DNA from: Herpetosiphon geysericola | Lineage (GTDB): Bacteria; Chloroflexota; Chloroflexia; Chloroflexales; Herpetosiphonaceae | Direction: 5' to 3' | Length of the DNA: 64,000 bases | Assembly (NCBI RefSeq): GCF_001306135.1 | Contig: NZ_LGKP01000008.1 | Location: 209,301-273,300, forward strand | In this document: piece after piece, positions 23,850 to 31,701 of the stretch | How positions within the stretch are numbered: position 1 is the stretch's first letter | How the letters are laid out: each line of letters starts with the position of its first letter | Program-made: the position numbers and the translations under genes | The notes under the pieces: generated by a model | What the model was told of the DNA's origin: nothing | Databases searched by the model: none | The model's input: the letters and a program-made list of their open reading frames with translations, nothing else

Positions 23850-24650
23850 ATGCTCAATCTCAAGCAGTTAAAGCTCATCTTGCTCGATATGGATGGCGTT
23901 TTGCATCGCGGCGGGGAGATTTTGCCAGGTGCGGCGGAATTAACTAGTGTGCTTGATCGCTTAGGCTTAGGGTATGCCTGTTTAACCAATAATTCATCGC
24001 AATTGCCTGCGACCTTTGCCAGCCATCTTCAGCAGTTGGGGATTGCGATTTCTGTTGAGCATGTGATTACCTCATCGACGGCGACGGCAACCTTATTGCG
24101 CACCCGCTACCAGCAGGGCACGCGCTTGCTAGCGATTGGCATGGACGGCATTCAAGCGTCGTTGTTTGCTGATGGCTATTTTGTGCCCGCCGAGAGCGAT
24201 GTGGCGGCGGTGGTGGTTGGGGTGGATTTCAACCTGACCTATGCCCGCTTGAAAACCGCAACCTTGGCCTTACGGGCTGGCGCAGCGTTTATCGCCACCA
24301 ATAGCGACCGCACCTTTCCTGCACCAGAGGGCTTGATTCCTGGGGCTGGCGCAATTGTGGCGGCCTTGGCAGCAGCTAGCGATTGCACGCCAGAAGTGAT
24401 TGGCAAGCCTGAACCTGCCATGTTTGAAGCAGCCTTGCACTTGTTTGGCGTAACACCTGAACAAACCTTGATGGTCGGCGATCGTTTGGATACCGATATT
24501 GCAGGCGCGCAGCAGGTTGGAATTGCCACCGCCTTTGTGGGCAGCGGCGTGCATAGCATGCAACAAGCCCAAGCATGGCAACCGGAGATTGATCTTGTGG
24601 CCGATGATTTGGCTGGCATTTTAGCGCAACTTGCCGCAGGTCGGGAGTAG
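23850..24650 (+). CDS. HAD-superfamily phosphatase, NagD type
   Basis: Encodes 266 aa from the ATG at 23850 (GGGGA upstream), which places the catalytic motif LILLDMDGVLHRGG near the N terminus as normal. Motif II is in CLTNNSS, motif III IGKPEPAMFEAAL and motif IV MVGDRLDTDIAGAQQVG, with the C2 cap domain between. HAD-IIA members dephosphorylate nucleotides, sugars or glycerol phosphate. It heads a run of four closely spaced genes with a glycosyltransferase, an esterase and a deacetylase. Confidence 0.92.
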   Translation: MLNLKQLKLILLDMDGVLHRGGEILPGAAELTSVLDRLGLGYACLTNNSSQLPATFASHLQQLGIAISVEHVITSSTATATLLRTRYQQGTRLLAIGMDGIQASLFADGYFVPAESDVAAVVVGVDFNLTYARLKTATLALRAGAAFIATNSDRTFPAPEGLIPGAGAIVAALAAASDCTPEVIGKPEPAMFEAALHLFGVTPEQTLMVGDRLDTDIAGAQQVGIATAFVGSGVHSMQQAQAWQPEIDLVADDLAGILAQLAAGRE

Positions 24651-24654
24651 CAGG

Positions 24655-25608
24655 ATGCAGCCAATTCCAGTGATTATTGTTTCGTATAATACCCGCGATT
24701 TGTTGCGCGAATGTTTGGCCAGCCTAGCCCTGAGCAGCCTGCCAACCACGGTAATTGTGGTCGATAATGCTTCGCACGATGGCAGCGTTGCCATGGTGCA
24801 AGCTGAGTTCCCGCAAGCGCAGGTCATCGAAGCGGGGGCAAATTTGGGCTTTGCCAAGGCCAATAATCTGGGTATTCGCCATGCCTTGCTTGCCCAACCA
24901 ACCTATCTGTTGTTGCTCAACCCTGATGCCCAGCTGACCAGCAGCTCCTTAGAAGAACTTGTGGCGTTTTTAGAACAGCATTCGCGGGTTGGCATGGTTG
25001 CGCCACGCTTACGCTATCCCGATGGCTCGTTTCAAGTTGCCGCTTTTCGCTTTCCAACCTTGTTGATGAGCGTGTTCGATCTCTATCCGCCGCGTGGGCG
25101 GGGTTTTGGGCGGCTGTATCACCACCCGCTGAATGGCCGCTACCCGCAAGATGGCGGCGATGCAGCCTTTGCGATCGACCATCCCTTGGGCGCGGCGATG
25201 CTGGTGCGGGCCGCAACCTTGGCCGAAGTCGGCATGTTTAACGAAGATTTTTGGCTCTATGCAGAAGAAGTCGAGCTTTGCTGGCGCATTCGTCAAGCTG
25301 GCTGGGCAATTTGGCAAGTGCCGCAGGCAACCGTGATTCATCATGGCGGCGCAAGCTCAAGCCAATTTCGGGTGCGCTCGTTTTTGGCATTGCAACAAGC
25401 GCGAGCGCAATTTTTTCGCTTGGCTTATGGCCAACGTTTCAATCGTTGGTATCGACGTTTGATGACGTTTGCTGGCCTGCAACGTAGCTTAGCAGCGGTT
25501 TGGCAATGGCAGCAGCAGACAATTGATCAAGCTGAATTGCGTCGCCGAACCTGGGCTTGGGCTAAAGTTCGCCAAGTCATCCAACCTTCCAATCAACCAA
25601 AGGATTAA
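24655..25608 (+). CDS. Glycosyltransferase family 2
   Basis: Encodes 317 aa from the ATG at 24655. The GT-A nucleotide-sugar region is PVIIVSYNTRDLLRECLASL, VIVVDNASHDGSVAMV and LLLLNPDAQL (metal-binding Asp); AMLVRAATLAEVGMFNEDFWLYAEEVELCWRIRQAGW is the acceptor/catalytic part of rhamnosyltransferase-like GT2 enzymes. No membrane segment is seen. It lies four bases after the HAD gene, so a cytoplasmic step in envelope polysaccharide synthesis is likely. Confidence 0.92.
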   Translation: MQPIPVIIVSYNTRDLLRECLASLALSSLPTTVIVVDNASHDGSVAMVQAEFPQAQVIEAGANLGFAKANNLGIRHALLAQPTYLLLLNPDAQLTSSSLEELVAFLEQHSRVGMVAPRLRYPDGSFQVAAFRFPTLLMSVFDLYPPRGRGFGRLYHHPLNGRYPQDGGDAAFAIDHPLGAAMLVRAATLAEVGMFNEDFWLYAEEVELCWRIRQAGWAIWQVPQATVIHHGGASSSQFRVRSFLALQQARAQFFRLAYGQRFNRWYRRLMTFAGLQRSLAAVWQWQQQTIDQAELRRRTWAWAKVRQVIQPSNQPKD

Positions 25609-25611
25609 TCT

Positions 25612-26844
25612 ATGCAGCGATTTATTGCTTTATTTCTCATATTAAGTGTGCTTTTGGCAAGTTGTGGTGGCGCGGCGGTCACGTATGATGCCAGCCAACC
25701 GATCACCAGCTTTAATCAATTGCGCGAGCAATTGGCCAAAACCGACGATCAAGCAGCGCAACTCAAATTAATTAACGATTTTAATGCAGTGTTTCCAACC
25801 AGCCCCTTGACCCAAGGTGATCAAGCCTTGTTTATGGTCGAAAAAGATGCTCCACGTATGGAATTATCAAGCGATCTGACCAATTGGTTTCAGACGATTC
25901 CGATGGAGCGACTTGGCACGACCAATTGGTGGGGCGTTGTCCAAACCATCAGCCCAACCGCGCGCATCGATTATCGTTTTGGGGTTGGTGGCGGCGGCGG
26001 CTTGATCAACGATCCACGGAACACAACCGTGGTTCCAAGCAGCATGGGCTTGAATTCCGAGTTGCGCATGCCCGAATACGTTACGCCAACCGAAATCATT
26101 TCGCGCAGCGACGTACCAAAAGGCACGCTTGAAGAATTGGGTAATTATTACACCGAAATTAGCAAAACAACCCATCAATTGCACGTCTATTTGCCGCCTA
26201 ATTACGATCCAGCCAAGCAATATCCCAGCGTCTATTTCCAAGATGGCGATGATTACCAAAACTATGCTTTTACGCCAACGATTTTGGATAATGCGATTGC
26301 TGACCAGATTTTGCCGCCTTTGATTGCTGTGTTTGTCAAGCCAAGCCGTGAGCAAGGTCGCCAACGCGATTATGACCTCAACGATGCCTATAGCGAATTT
26401 TTCGCGACCGAATTAGTGCCGATGATCGATAGCAAATACAGCACGATCAATGATCCTAAGCAACGAGTTGTGGTTGGCGATTCATATGGTGGCTTGATTT
26501 CGCTCTATTTGGCCTTACAATATCCTGAGGTATTTGGCGCTGTGGTCAATCAATCAGGTTTTGTTTCTCGCCAAAATGGCCGCCTGCTCACCCTGATGTC
26601 AATTCAACCGCCAGTAAATGCACGGATTGTGACTGTGGTGGGAACCTATGAGACATGTATTGGCGGGCCGGTCACTGGCGATGAATGCAATTTCCTAGAA
26701 GGCAATCGAACCTTGCGCGATATTCTGGTTGGCGCTGGAGTGCAGCTCAACTATGCAGAATATCCACAAGGCCATGCCTGGGCTTTTTGGCGCGACCACA
26801 TCGATCGAGAGGTTGCATGGGCGTTGGATTGGCAAAAACCCTAA
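25612..26844 (+). CDS. Esterase-D/enterochelin-esterase-type lipoprotein
   Basis: Encodes 410 aa. A signal peptide ends in the lipobox LLASC (Cys19). The N-terminal 150 residues form a domain like the beta sandwich that precedes Fes-type esterases. The alpha/beta hydrolase begins QLHVYLPPNYDPAKQYPSVYFQDGDDY; the nucleophile elbow is GDSYGG and the catalytic His is in QGHAWAFWRDHID. Fes-like enzymes cleave ester siderophores, but the family also cuts other acyl esters. The siderophore cluster of this window makes amide bonds and lies 19 kb away, so a direct link is doubtful. Its tail overlaps the deacetylase gene. Confidence 0.88.
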   Translation: MQRFIALFLILSVLLASCGGAAVTYDASQPITSFNQLREQLAKTDDQAAQLKLINDFNAVFPTSPLTQGDQALFMVEKDAPRMELSSDLTNWFQTIPMERLGTTNWWGVVQTISPTARIDYRFGVGGGGGLINDPRNTTVVPSSMGLNSELRMPEYVTPTEIISRSDVPKGTLEELGNYYTEISKTTHQLHVYLPPNYDPAKQYPSVYFQDGDDYQNYAFTPTILDNAIADQILPPLIAVFVKPSREQGRQRDYDLNDAYSEFFATELVPMIDSKYSTINDPKQRVVVGDSYGGLISLYLALQYPEVFGAVVNQSGFVSRQNGRLLTLMSIQPPVNARIVTVVGTYETCIGGPVTGDECNFLEGNRTLRDILVGAGVQLNYAEYPQGHAWAFWRDHIDREVAWALDWQKP

Positions 26845-28394
26845 GATTTTGGCTTGGGTTGTTGGTTCTTGTGCCGTTGTTGCTGCCTCAAAGCACAACG
26901 GCACGGATTATTTTAGGTGAGGATCGGGCCTTCGACCAGTTGTGGCAAAGCACCGATGGCCAACGTGGCGCGGAGCAAGCGTGGCTGTGGGGGCCGCAAC
27001 AATTATGGCAAACCCAAGAGCGCTATGCAGAAAGCCCACGCCAATTGCGTTGGGTGCGCTACTACCCCAAAGCGCGCATGGAAATTACCGATCCCAATCG
27101 TGCAAGCAAATCGCCATGGTACATTACCAATGGCCTTTTGGTGCTTGAATTAGTCACTGGACGCTTGCAAATTGGCAATGCAGATTGGCGCGATCAATGT
27201 GCAAGCGGCGGCTGTGGCTCGGAGCAACCAGTCGCTGGCGATGCAGTGGCCTCCAATCGCGCACCACGCTACCGCGATTGGGCTGAGTTTTTGACCTTGA
27301 ACGACCAAGCAGGTGCTGATTTGCGCGGCCAAGCAGTTACCAATTGGTTGAGCCACGAAGCAACGGGCGTGCAGGTTTGGGCTGACCCAAGGTTGGCCGA
27401 GCGCTACCCCGAAACCAGCGGCAGCCAGCGCGATGAAGTGACCGGCCAAACCGTGCCAGCGGTGCTGTGGAACTATGTGCAAGCGCAGGCTCGCGAAGTC
27501 TTGTATGTCTTTGGTCGGCCAATTAGCCCAGCGTTTTGGACGCAGACCTTGGTTGATGGAGTTGAGCGCGAGGTTTTGGTCCAATTGTTTGAGCGCCGCA
27601 CCTTAACCTATACCCCAAGCAATCCGGTTGGTTGGCAGGTTGAAATGGGCAATGTTGGCCAACATGCCTTGGAATGGCGCTATGGCTTGCGGCCATGGGA
27701 ATACCAAGCCTTGCATGTGACCATGTTGACCTATCATTATATTTCGCAAAACCCTAATCCTGCTGATCGTTTGCGCGATAGTTTATCGGTGGCTCCAGCT
27801 GAATTTAAACGCCAGCTCGAATATTTGCAAAGCCATAATTTTCATGTGGTGAGTTTGGATATGGTGTTGGCTGCGCAACGCGGCGAAATCAGCCTGCCCG
27901 AACATCCGGTGGTTATTACGCTTGATGATGGCTACCGCGATTTATATGAGCAGGCCTTTCCAATTGTTCAAAGCTTGAATGTGCCAATCACTGCCTATAT
28001 TCCTGTGGCCTTGGTTGGCGAGCCAGCCTATGTGAGTTGGCAGCAATTGCAAGAGCTGAGTCAATCGCCGCTAGTGACAATTGGCTCGCATACGCGGGTT
28101 CACCCCGATTTAACCACGCTTGATCGCGAAGCCCAATGGATTGAAATTGCGCATAGTAAACGTGAGCTAGAGCAACATTTGGGGCTAGAGATTCGCCATT
28201 TTTGCTACCCGTATGGCCGCTACAATGCCCTGACTATTGAGCTAGTCCGTGAGGCGGGCTATCTGAGTGCGACAACCACCCGCCAAACCAGCGATACCGC
28301 CAACGACGATCCGTTGATTTGGAATCGGATTACTATTTCGGGCAAGAATTCGTTTGAGGATTTTGTGGCTCAGCTTGAGCGCAGCCAAAACTAA
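26817..28394 (+). CDS. Secreted polysaccharide deacetylase (NodB domain)
   Basis: Encodes 525 aa from the ATG at 26817 (GAGAGG upstream), overlapping the esterase gene by 28 bases. A signal peptide (FWLGLLVLVPLLLPQSTTA) leads to a 300-residue N-terminal region with no known motif. The C-terminal NodB domain has VVITLDDGYRDLYEQAFPI (catalytic and metal Asp), GSHTRVHPDL (metal His pair) and FCYPYGRYN. It removes N-acetyl or O-acetyl groups from an extracellular polymer. Its unusually large N-terminal part, about three-fifths of the protein, is unexplained. Confidence 0.9.
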   Translation: MGVGLAKTLRFWLGLLVLVPLLLPQSTTARIILGEDRAFDQLWQSTDGQRGAEQAWLWGPQQLWQTQERYAESPRQLRWVRYYPKARMEITDPNRASKSPWYITNGLLVLELVTGRLQIGNADWRDQCASGGCGSEQPVAGDAVASNRAPRYRDWAEFLTLNDQAGADLRGQAVTNWLSHEATGVQVWADPRLAERYPETSGSQRDEVTGQTVPAVLWNYVQAQAREVLYVFGRPISPAFWTQTLVDGVEREVLVQLFERRTLTYTPSNPVGWQVEMGNVGQHALEWRYGLRPWEYQALHVTMLTYHYISQNPNPADRLRDSLSVAPAEFKRQLEYLQSHNFHVVSLDMVLAAQRGEISLPEHPVVITLDDGYRDLYEQAFPIVQSLNVPITAYIPVALVGEPAYVSWQQLQELSQSPLVTIGSHTRVHPDLTTLDREAQWIEIAHSKRELEQHLGLEIRHFCYPYGRYNALTIELVREAGYLSATTTRQTSDTANDDPLIWNRITISGKNSFEDFVAQLERSQN

Positions 28395-28807
28395 TTGACA
28401 TTTGCTTGACGTAACCATTGGCGAGCGGCCTGTTCATCGCTGAATACCTGCACCGCTTGGCTATTACCAGTTAAGCCAATAATCAAATTGGCAATCACCC
28501 GACTGAGCGTCGAATCGACCAACAGCGCGACAATCGTGGCGCTGTTGCGGGTGGCTGGCTGCATATAAAAGCGCCGAACTTCGCGTGAAATCGGCAAGGC
28601 CTCGCGCAAATCGAGCAAGCGTGGGCGGCGAATGCTACCAGCTAATAGATCGACTGCTGCAAGATTCTCTTCTGCGTCCTCAACCGTCTCTTGAATGCCT
28701 GGCCGAATTTTGATCACAATAATACCATCACCGTCGAGCGTGATAATCGAACTACGGGTTGTATAGGAATGTGGTATCAGCACCATGGCTTTTGCTATCA
28801 CTGGCAT
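28391..28807 (-). CDS. STAS/SEC14-like domain protein
   Basis: Encodes 138 aa. The pattern LLDLREALPISREVRRFYMQPATRNSATIVALLVDSTLSRVIANLIIGLTG and VFSDEQAARQWL is that of a small family of STAS/SpoIIAA-like proteins of unknown role. Its stop overlaps the stop of the convergent deacetylase gene by four bases. AGGTT lies ahead of the ATG. No partner gene is adjacent; the ATPase downstream on the other strand is divergent, so the 200-base gap holds both promoters. Confidence 0.75.
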   Translation of the reverse strand: MPVIAKAMVLIPHSYTTRSSIITLDGDGIIVIKIRPGIQETVEDAEENLAAVDLLAGSIRRPRLLDLREALPISREVRRFYMQPATRNSATIVALLVDSTLSRVIANLIIGLTGNSQAVQVFSDEQAARQWLRQANVN

Positions 28808-29005
28808 AGGCTAACCTGTTTGGCCTCATCATATGCAAGCATAGCATAGTTCTATGCTCCGTTTGGGGGAATTTTACGGGTGATTTGTTGACTTAAGCCA
28901 GTTAAAAGATAGCCCGATTGAGGGACAAGAATCAACCTTGCCAAGCTGCAAATGAATCATTACAGTAAAACCTTACTGCATGTTTCGCGGTGATGAGGTT
29001 TTGTT

Positions 29006-31396
29006 ATGCCATTATTACCATCACAATTGCCCCAATATGCCACGCGCCTAATTGGTCGCACCCGTGCTCGCACTTTGGTGCTTGACCTTTTGTTGGAGGC
29101 TCAAGCACGTTTGGTAACCCTCTATGGCCAAAGTGGGGCTGGCAAAACCCGTCTCAGTTTAGAGGTTGCTGAGCAAGTTGGCGAGGTTTTTCGCGATGGG
29201 CGCTATTTTGTGGCCTTGGCCCCAGTTTCACAAGCTCAATTTGTGTTGCCAACGATTGCCGCTACGCTCGGCGTTGAAGAGTCGCACAATGAAGCAATTT
29301 TGGATTCGTTGGTTTTGGCCTTAGCCGATAAACAAATTCTGTTAATTCTTGATAATTTTGAGCAAGTTGCCGCAGCTGCCAGCGAAATCCAAGCCTTGGT
29401 GCGCCGCGCACCTGGCCTAACCTGTTTGATTACCAGTCGCCAAGCGCTGGAGGTTGCCGATGAAACCTCGATTATGGTGCCTGCTTTGCAATATCCAGAG
29501 GTTGGCGAAGACTATAGCCTTGAAGATTTAGAGCAATATAGTGCGGTTAACTTGTTTGTTGAACGCATGCGGACGCGCCAACCGCGTTTTCGTTTGAGCG
29601 CCGACAACGCCGCAGCTTTGGTCGATATTTGTCGGTTGGTGCAAGGGTTGCCCTTGGCGATTGAGTTAATTGCCGCCCATAGTGCCTCGCTTACCCCGCA
29701 AGATTTGCTTTTTTTCGTGCGCAACCATCTTTCGATGGCTGCCTTGAACCCCAAGCAATCAGCGCGCCAAGCGATTATTAAGCCTGTGCTGGCATGGAGC
29801 GTCAGCATGTTGCCCGCTGATGCCAAAGATATTTTTATTCAGCTGGGTGTGTTTGCTGGCGGGGCAACCAGCGACACGATTAAGCAGGTTGGGTTGGTTG
29901 AGGGTTTGCCGTTTGAAACTAGCCTGAATGCGCTGATCGATCGCCATTTGTTGCAAACTGAACAACTGCCTGGCCAACAACCGCGCTTTATTATGATTGA
30001 CGCAGTGCGGGAATATGCTTTAGAACAATTGCAAAAAACAGGCCGTTTTTATTATTTGCAAGAACGGCATGCGCTGCATTATCAAGCGCTAAGTGAGTCG
30101 GTGCAACAGCACATTCGCGGCGCTGATGGCGCGAAATGGATCGAACAAGCTCGGGGCGAGATTCATAATATTCGCCAAGCAATCAATTGGTCGCTGGAAA
30201 GCAGCGATGGTCTGATTGCCCAGCGCATTGCTGGCAACCTTTATTTTTATTGGTATCGGACAAGCGCGTATCGTGAAGCGGTCGCCTGGCTCGAACAAAC
30301 CTATCAGCACCCAAATCGCAGTGATTTAAGTGCAATTGCACGCATTGCCACCGGTTTAGGTGGTTTGTTAATTAGTTTGAACCGATTTGATGAAGCTGAG
30401 AATTATTTAATTGAAGCCAGACGTTTATGGCAGGAACTGAAATTACCGCACGATGAGATTAGCGCAATTGGTAATTTGGCAGTTTTATATGGCACGCTTG
30501 GGCGCTTGCACGATTCACAAATCGCGTTTGAAGCAGCATTGGCCTTGGCACGCACGGTTGGAAATCAACAACGCGAAATCTTAATGTTACATAATCTTGG
30601 CACTTTAGCCCAAGAACGCAATCAATTAGCTACAGCTCAAGCCTATTTTGAGCAAGCCCTTGCGCTTAAACAACAGCTGAATCAAACATGGGATATGTTT
30701 CTCAGCCAAATCAATTTAGGTTTAGTGGCGGTTGATTATGGGCGCTATGCTGAGGCGACGCAATGGTTTGATCAAGCGTTTGTTAATGCGTATGCCATTA
30801 ACGATCACGATAATTTGGCCTATATTCGCTATGCACGGGGAATAGCGGCAGCTGAACAAGCTGATCATGCCCAAGCCGAGTTGCATTTTGGCGAGGCTGA
30901 GCAAGCTTGGCGCGCAGTTGGTAATCAAGAAGCAATGCAACGAAGCTGGATTAAACAAGCAGAAATTGCAATCGCAACGAGCAATTATGCTCAAGCTAGC
31001 GACTATTTAGCAAAACTTGAACCAGTTGAGGCATTGATTCAGGAATTTCGCTTATATTATGCTATTTTAGCAACACGTTTGGCAATTGCAACCAATGATC
31101 AGGCTGGAATGCAGCAGTACGCCCAATCTATGCTGGCAATTGCTGCGACAACCGAGCTACGGCGTTATGATTTGATGATTGTTCAACACTGCGCTGCGCT
31201 GGTTGCAGGAACACATCCAGAATTGGCAGTGCAACTAATGGCAAGCGCCCAACAAATTCGCCAAGAACGTGGCTTGTATCAAAGTGTTGCCGAACAACAA
31301 TGGCTGGCCCAAACTGGCCTCGATCAGCTTGAGCCAAACGTGGCCTTGAGTTTCGCCGCTAGCTTACAAGCGACCAAAACAGCCTTAGCGCTATAA
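29006..31396 (+). CDS. STAND-type (NB-ARC-like) ATPase with TPR repeats
   Basis: Encodes 796 aa. The NTPase domain carries the P-loop LYGQSGAGKTRLSLEVAEQV near residue 40, Walker B ILLILDNFEQV near 112, LITSRQALEV and LVQGLPLAIELIAAHSASL (GLPLA motif). A winged-helix-like region follows, then about ten TPR units to the end (NQLATAQAYFEQALALKQQL and similar). It resembles the AfsR/MalT-type regulators, but the usual DNA-binding domain is absent from both ends. It may thus sense a ligand or act through protein contacts. Single gene with its own terminator. Confidence 0.88.
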   Translation: MPLLPSQLPQYATRLIGRTRARTLVLDLLLEAQARLVTLYGQSGAGKTRLSLEVAEQVGEVFRDGRYFVALAPVSQAQFVLPTIAATLGVEESHNEAILDSLVLALADKQILLILDNFEQVAAAASEIQALVRRAPGLTCLITSRQALEVADETSIMVPALQYPEVGEDYSLEDLEQYSAVNLFVERMRTRQPRFRLSADNAAALVDICRLVQGLPLAIELIAAHSASLTPQDLLFFVRNHLSMAALNPKQSARQAIIKPVLAWSVSMLPADAKDIFIQLGVFAGGATSDTIKQVGLVEGLPFETSLNALIDRHLLQTEQLPGQQPRFIMIDAVREYALEQLQKTGRFYYLQERHALHYQALSESVQQHIRGADGAKWIEQARGEIHNIRQAINWSLESSDGLIAQRIAGNLYFYWYRTSAYREAVAWLEQTYQHPNRSDLSAIARIATGLGGLLISLNRFDEAENYLIEARRLWQELKLPHDEISAIGNLAVLYGTLGRLHDSQIAFEAALALARTVGNQQREILMLHNLGTLAQERNQLATAQAYFEQALALKQQLNQTWDMFLSQINLGLVAVDYGRYAEATQWFDQAFVNAYAINDHDNLAYIRYARGIAAAEQADHAQAELHFGEAEQAWRAVGNQEAMQRSWIKQAEIAIATSNYAQASDYLAKLEPVEALIQEFRLYYAILATRLAIATNDQAGMQQYAQSMLAIAATTELRRYDLMIVQHCAALVAGTHPELAVQLMASAQQIRQERGLYQSVAEQQWLAQTGLDQLEPNVALSFAASLQATKTALAL

Positions 31397-31420
31397 GATC
31401 TTCAGCAAGCTTAACGTTGC

Positions 31421-31450
31421 AGCCCGCCAATTGGCGGGCTTTGCTTTAGC
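31421..31450 (+). terminator. Rho-independent terminator after the ATPase gene
   Basis: A 20-base perfect palindrome (AGCCCGCCAA and its complement, 31421-31440) followed by TTGCTTT. Confidence 0.85.
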
Positions 31451-31701
31451 TAACGTACAATAATCACTACTTTAATAACTATTTAGATTAGTACGGAATA
31501 TATATTCTAGAATTTTAATGAATTTATAGCTAAATGACTGAAAAGCGCATAGACTGAAAGTCCTAGTACCAGATGGGAAAAGATGTTGCGATATTCACAC
31601 ATAATAAAAACAAATCTCTACCTTGCTTTATAGGACGGCTAGATTATGATAGAAAGGTCTTTATTTGTGTAGTACTTTAGCTCTATTATTGAGGGTGCTT
31701 T
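31451..31701 (+). promoter_or_regulatory. AT-rich leader of the choice-of-anchor A gene
   Basis: No gene fits in these 250 AT-rich bases. A possible promoter is TTGCTT (31623-31628), 16 bases, TATGAT (31645-31650), giving a leader of about 45 bases before the ATG. I see no known riboswitch. Confidence 0.45.

Noticed and set aside
25612..26844. Esterase as the hydrolase of the siderophore locus
   Set aside because: It is an exported lipoprotein 19 kb away, and the predicted siderophore has amide, not ester, links; iron release by esterase would not apply.
31451..31701. Possible riboswitch in the AT-rich leader before the choice-of-anchor gene
   Set aside because: No conserved blocks of any riboswitch class I know could be placed.
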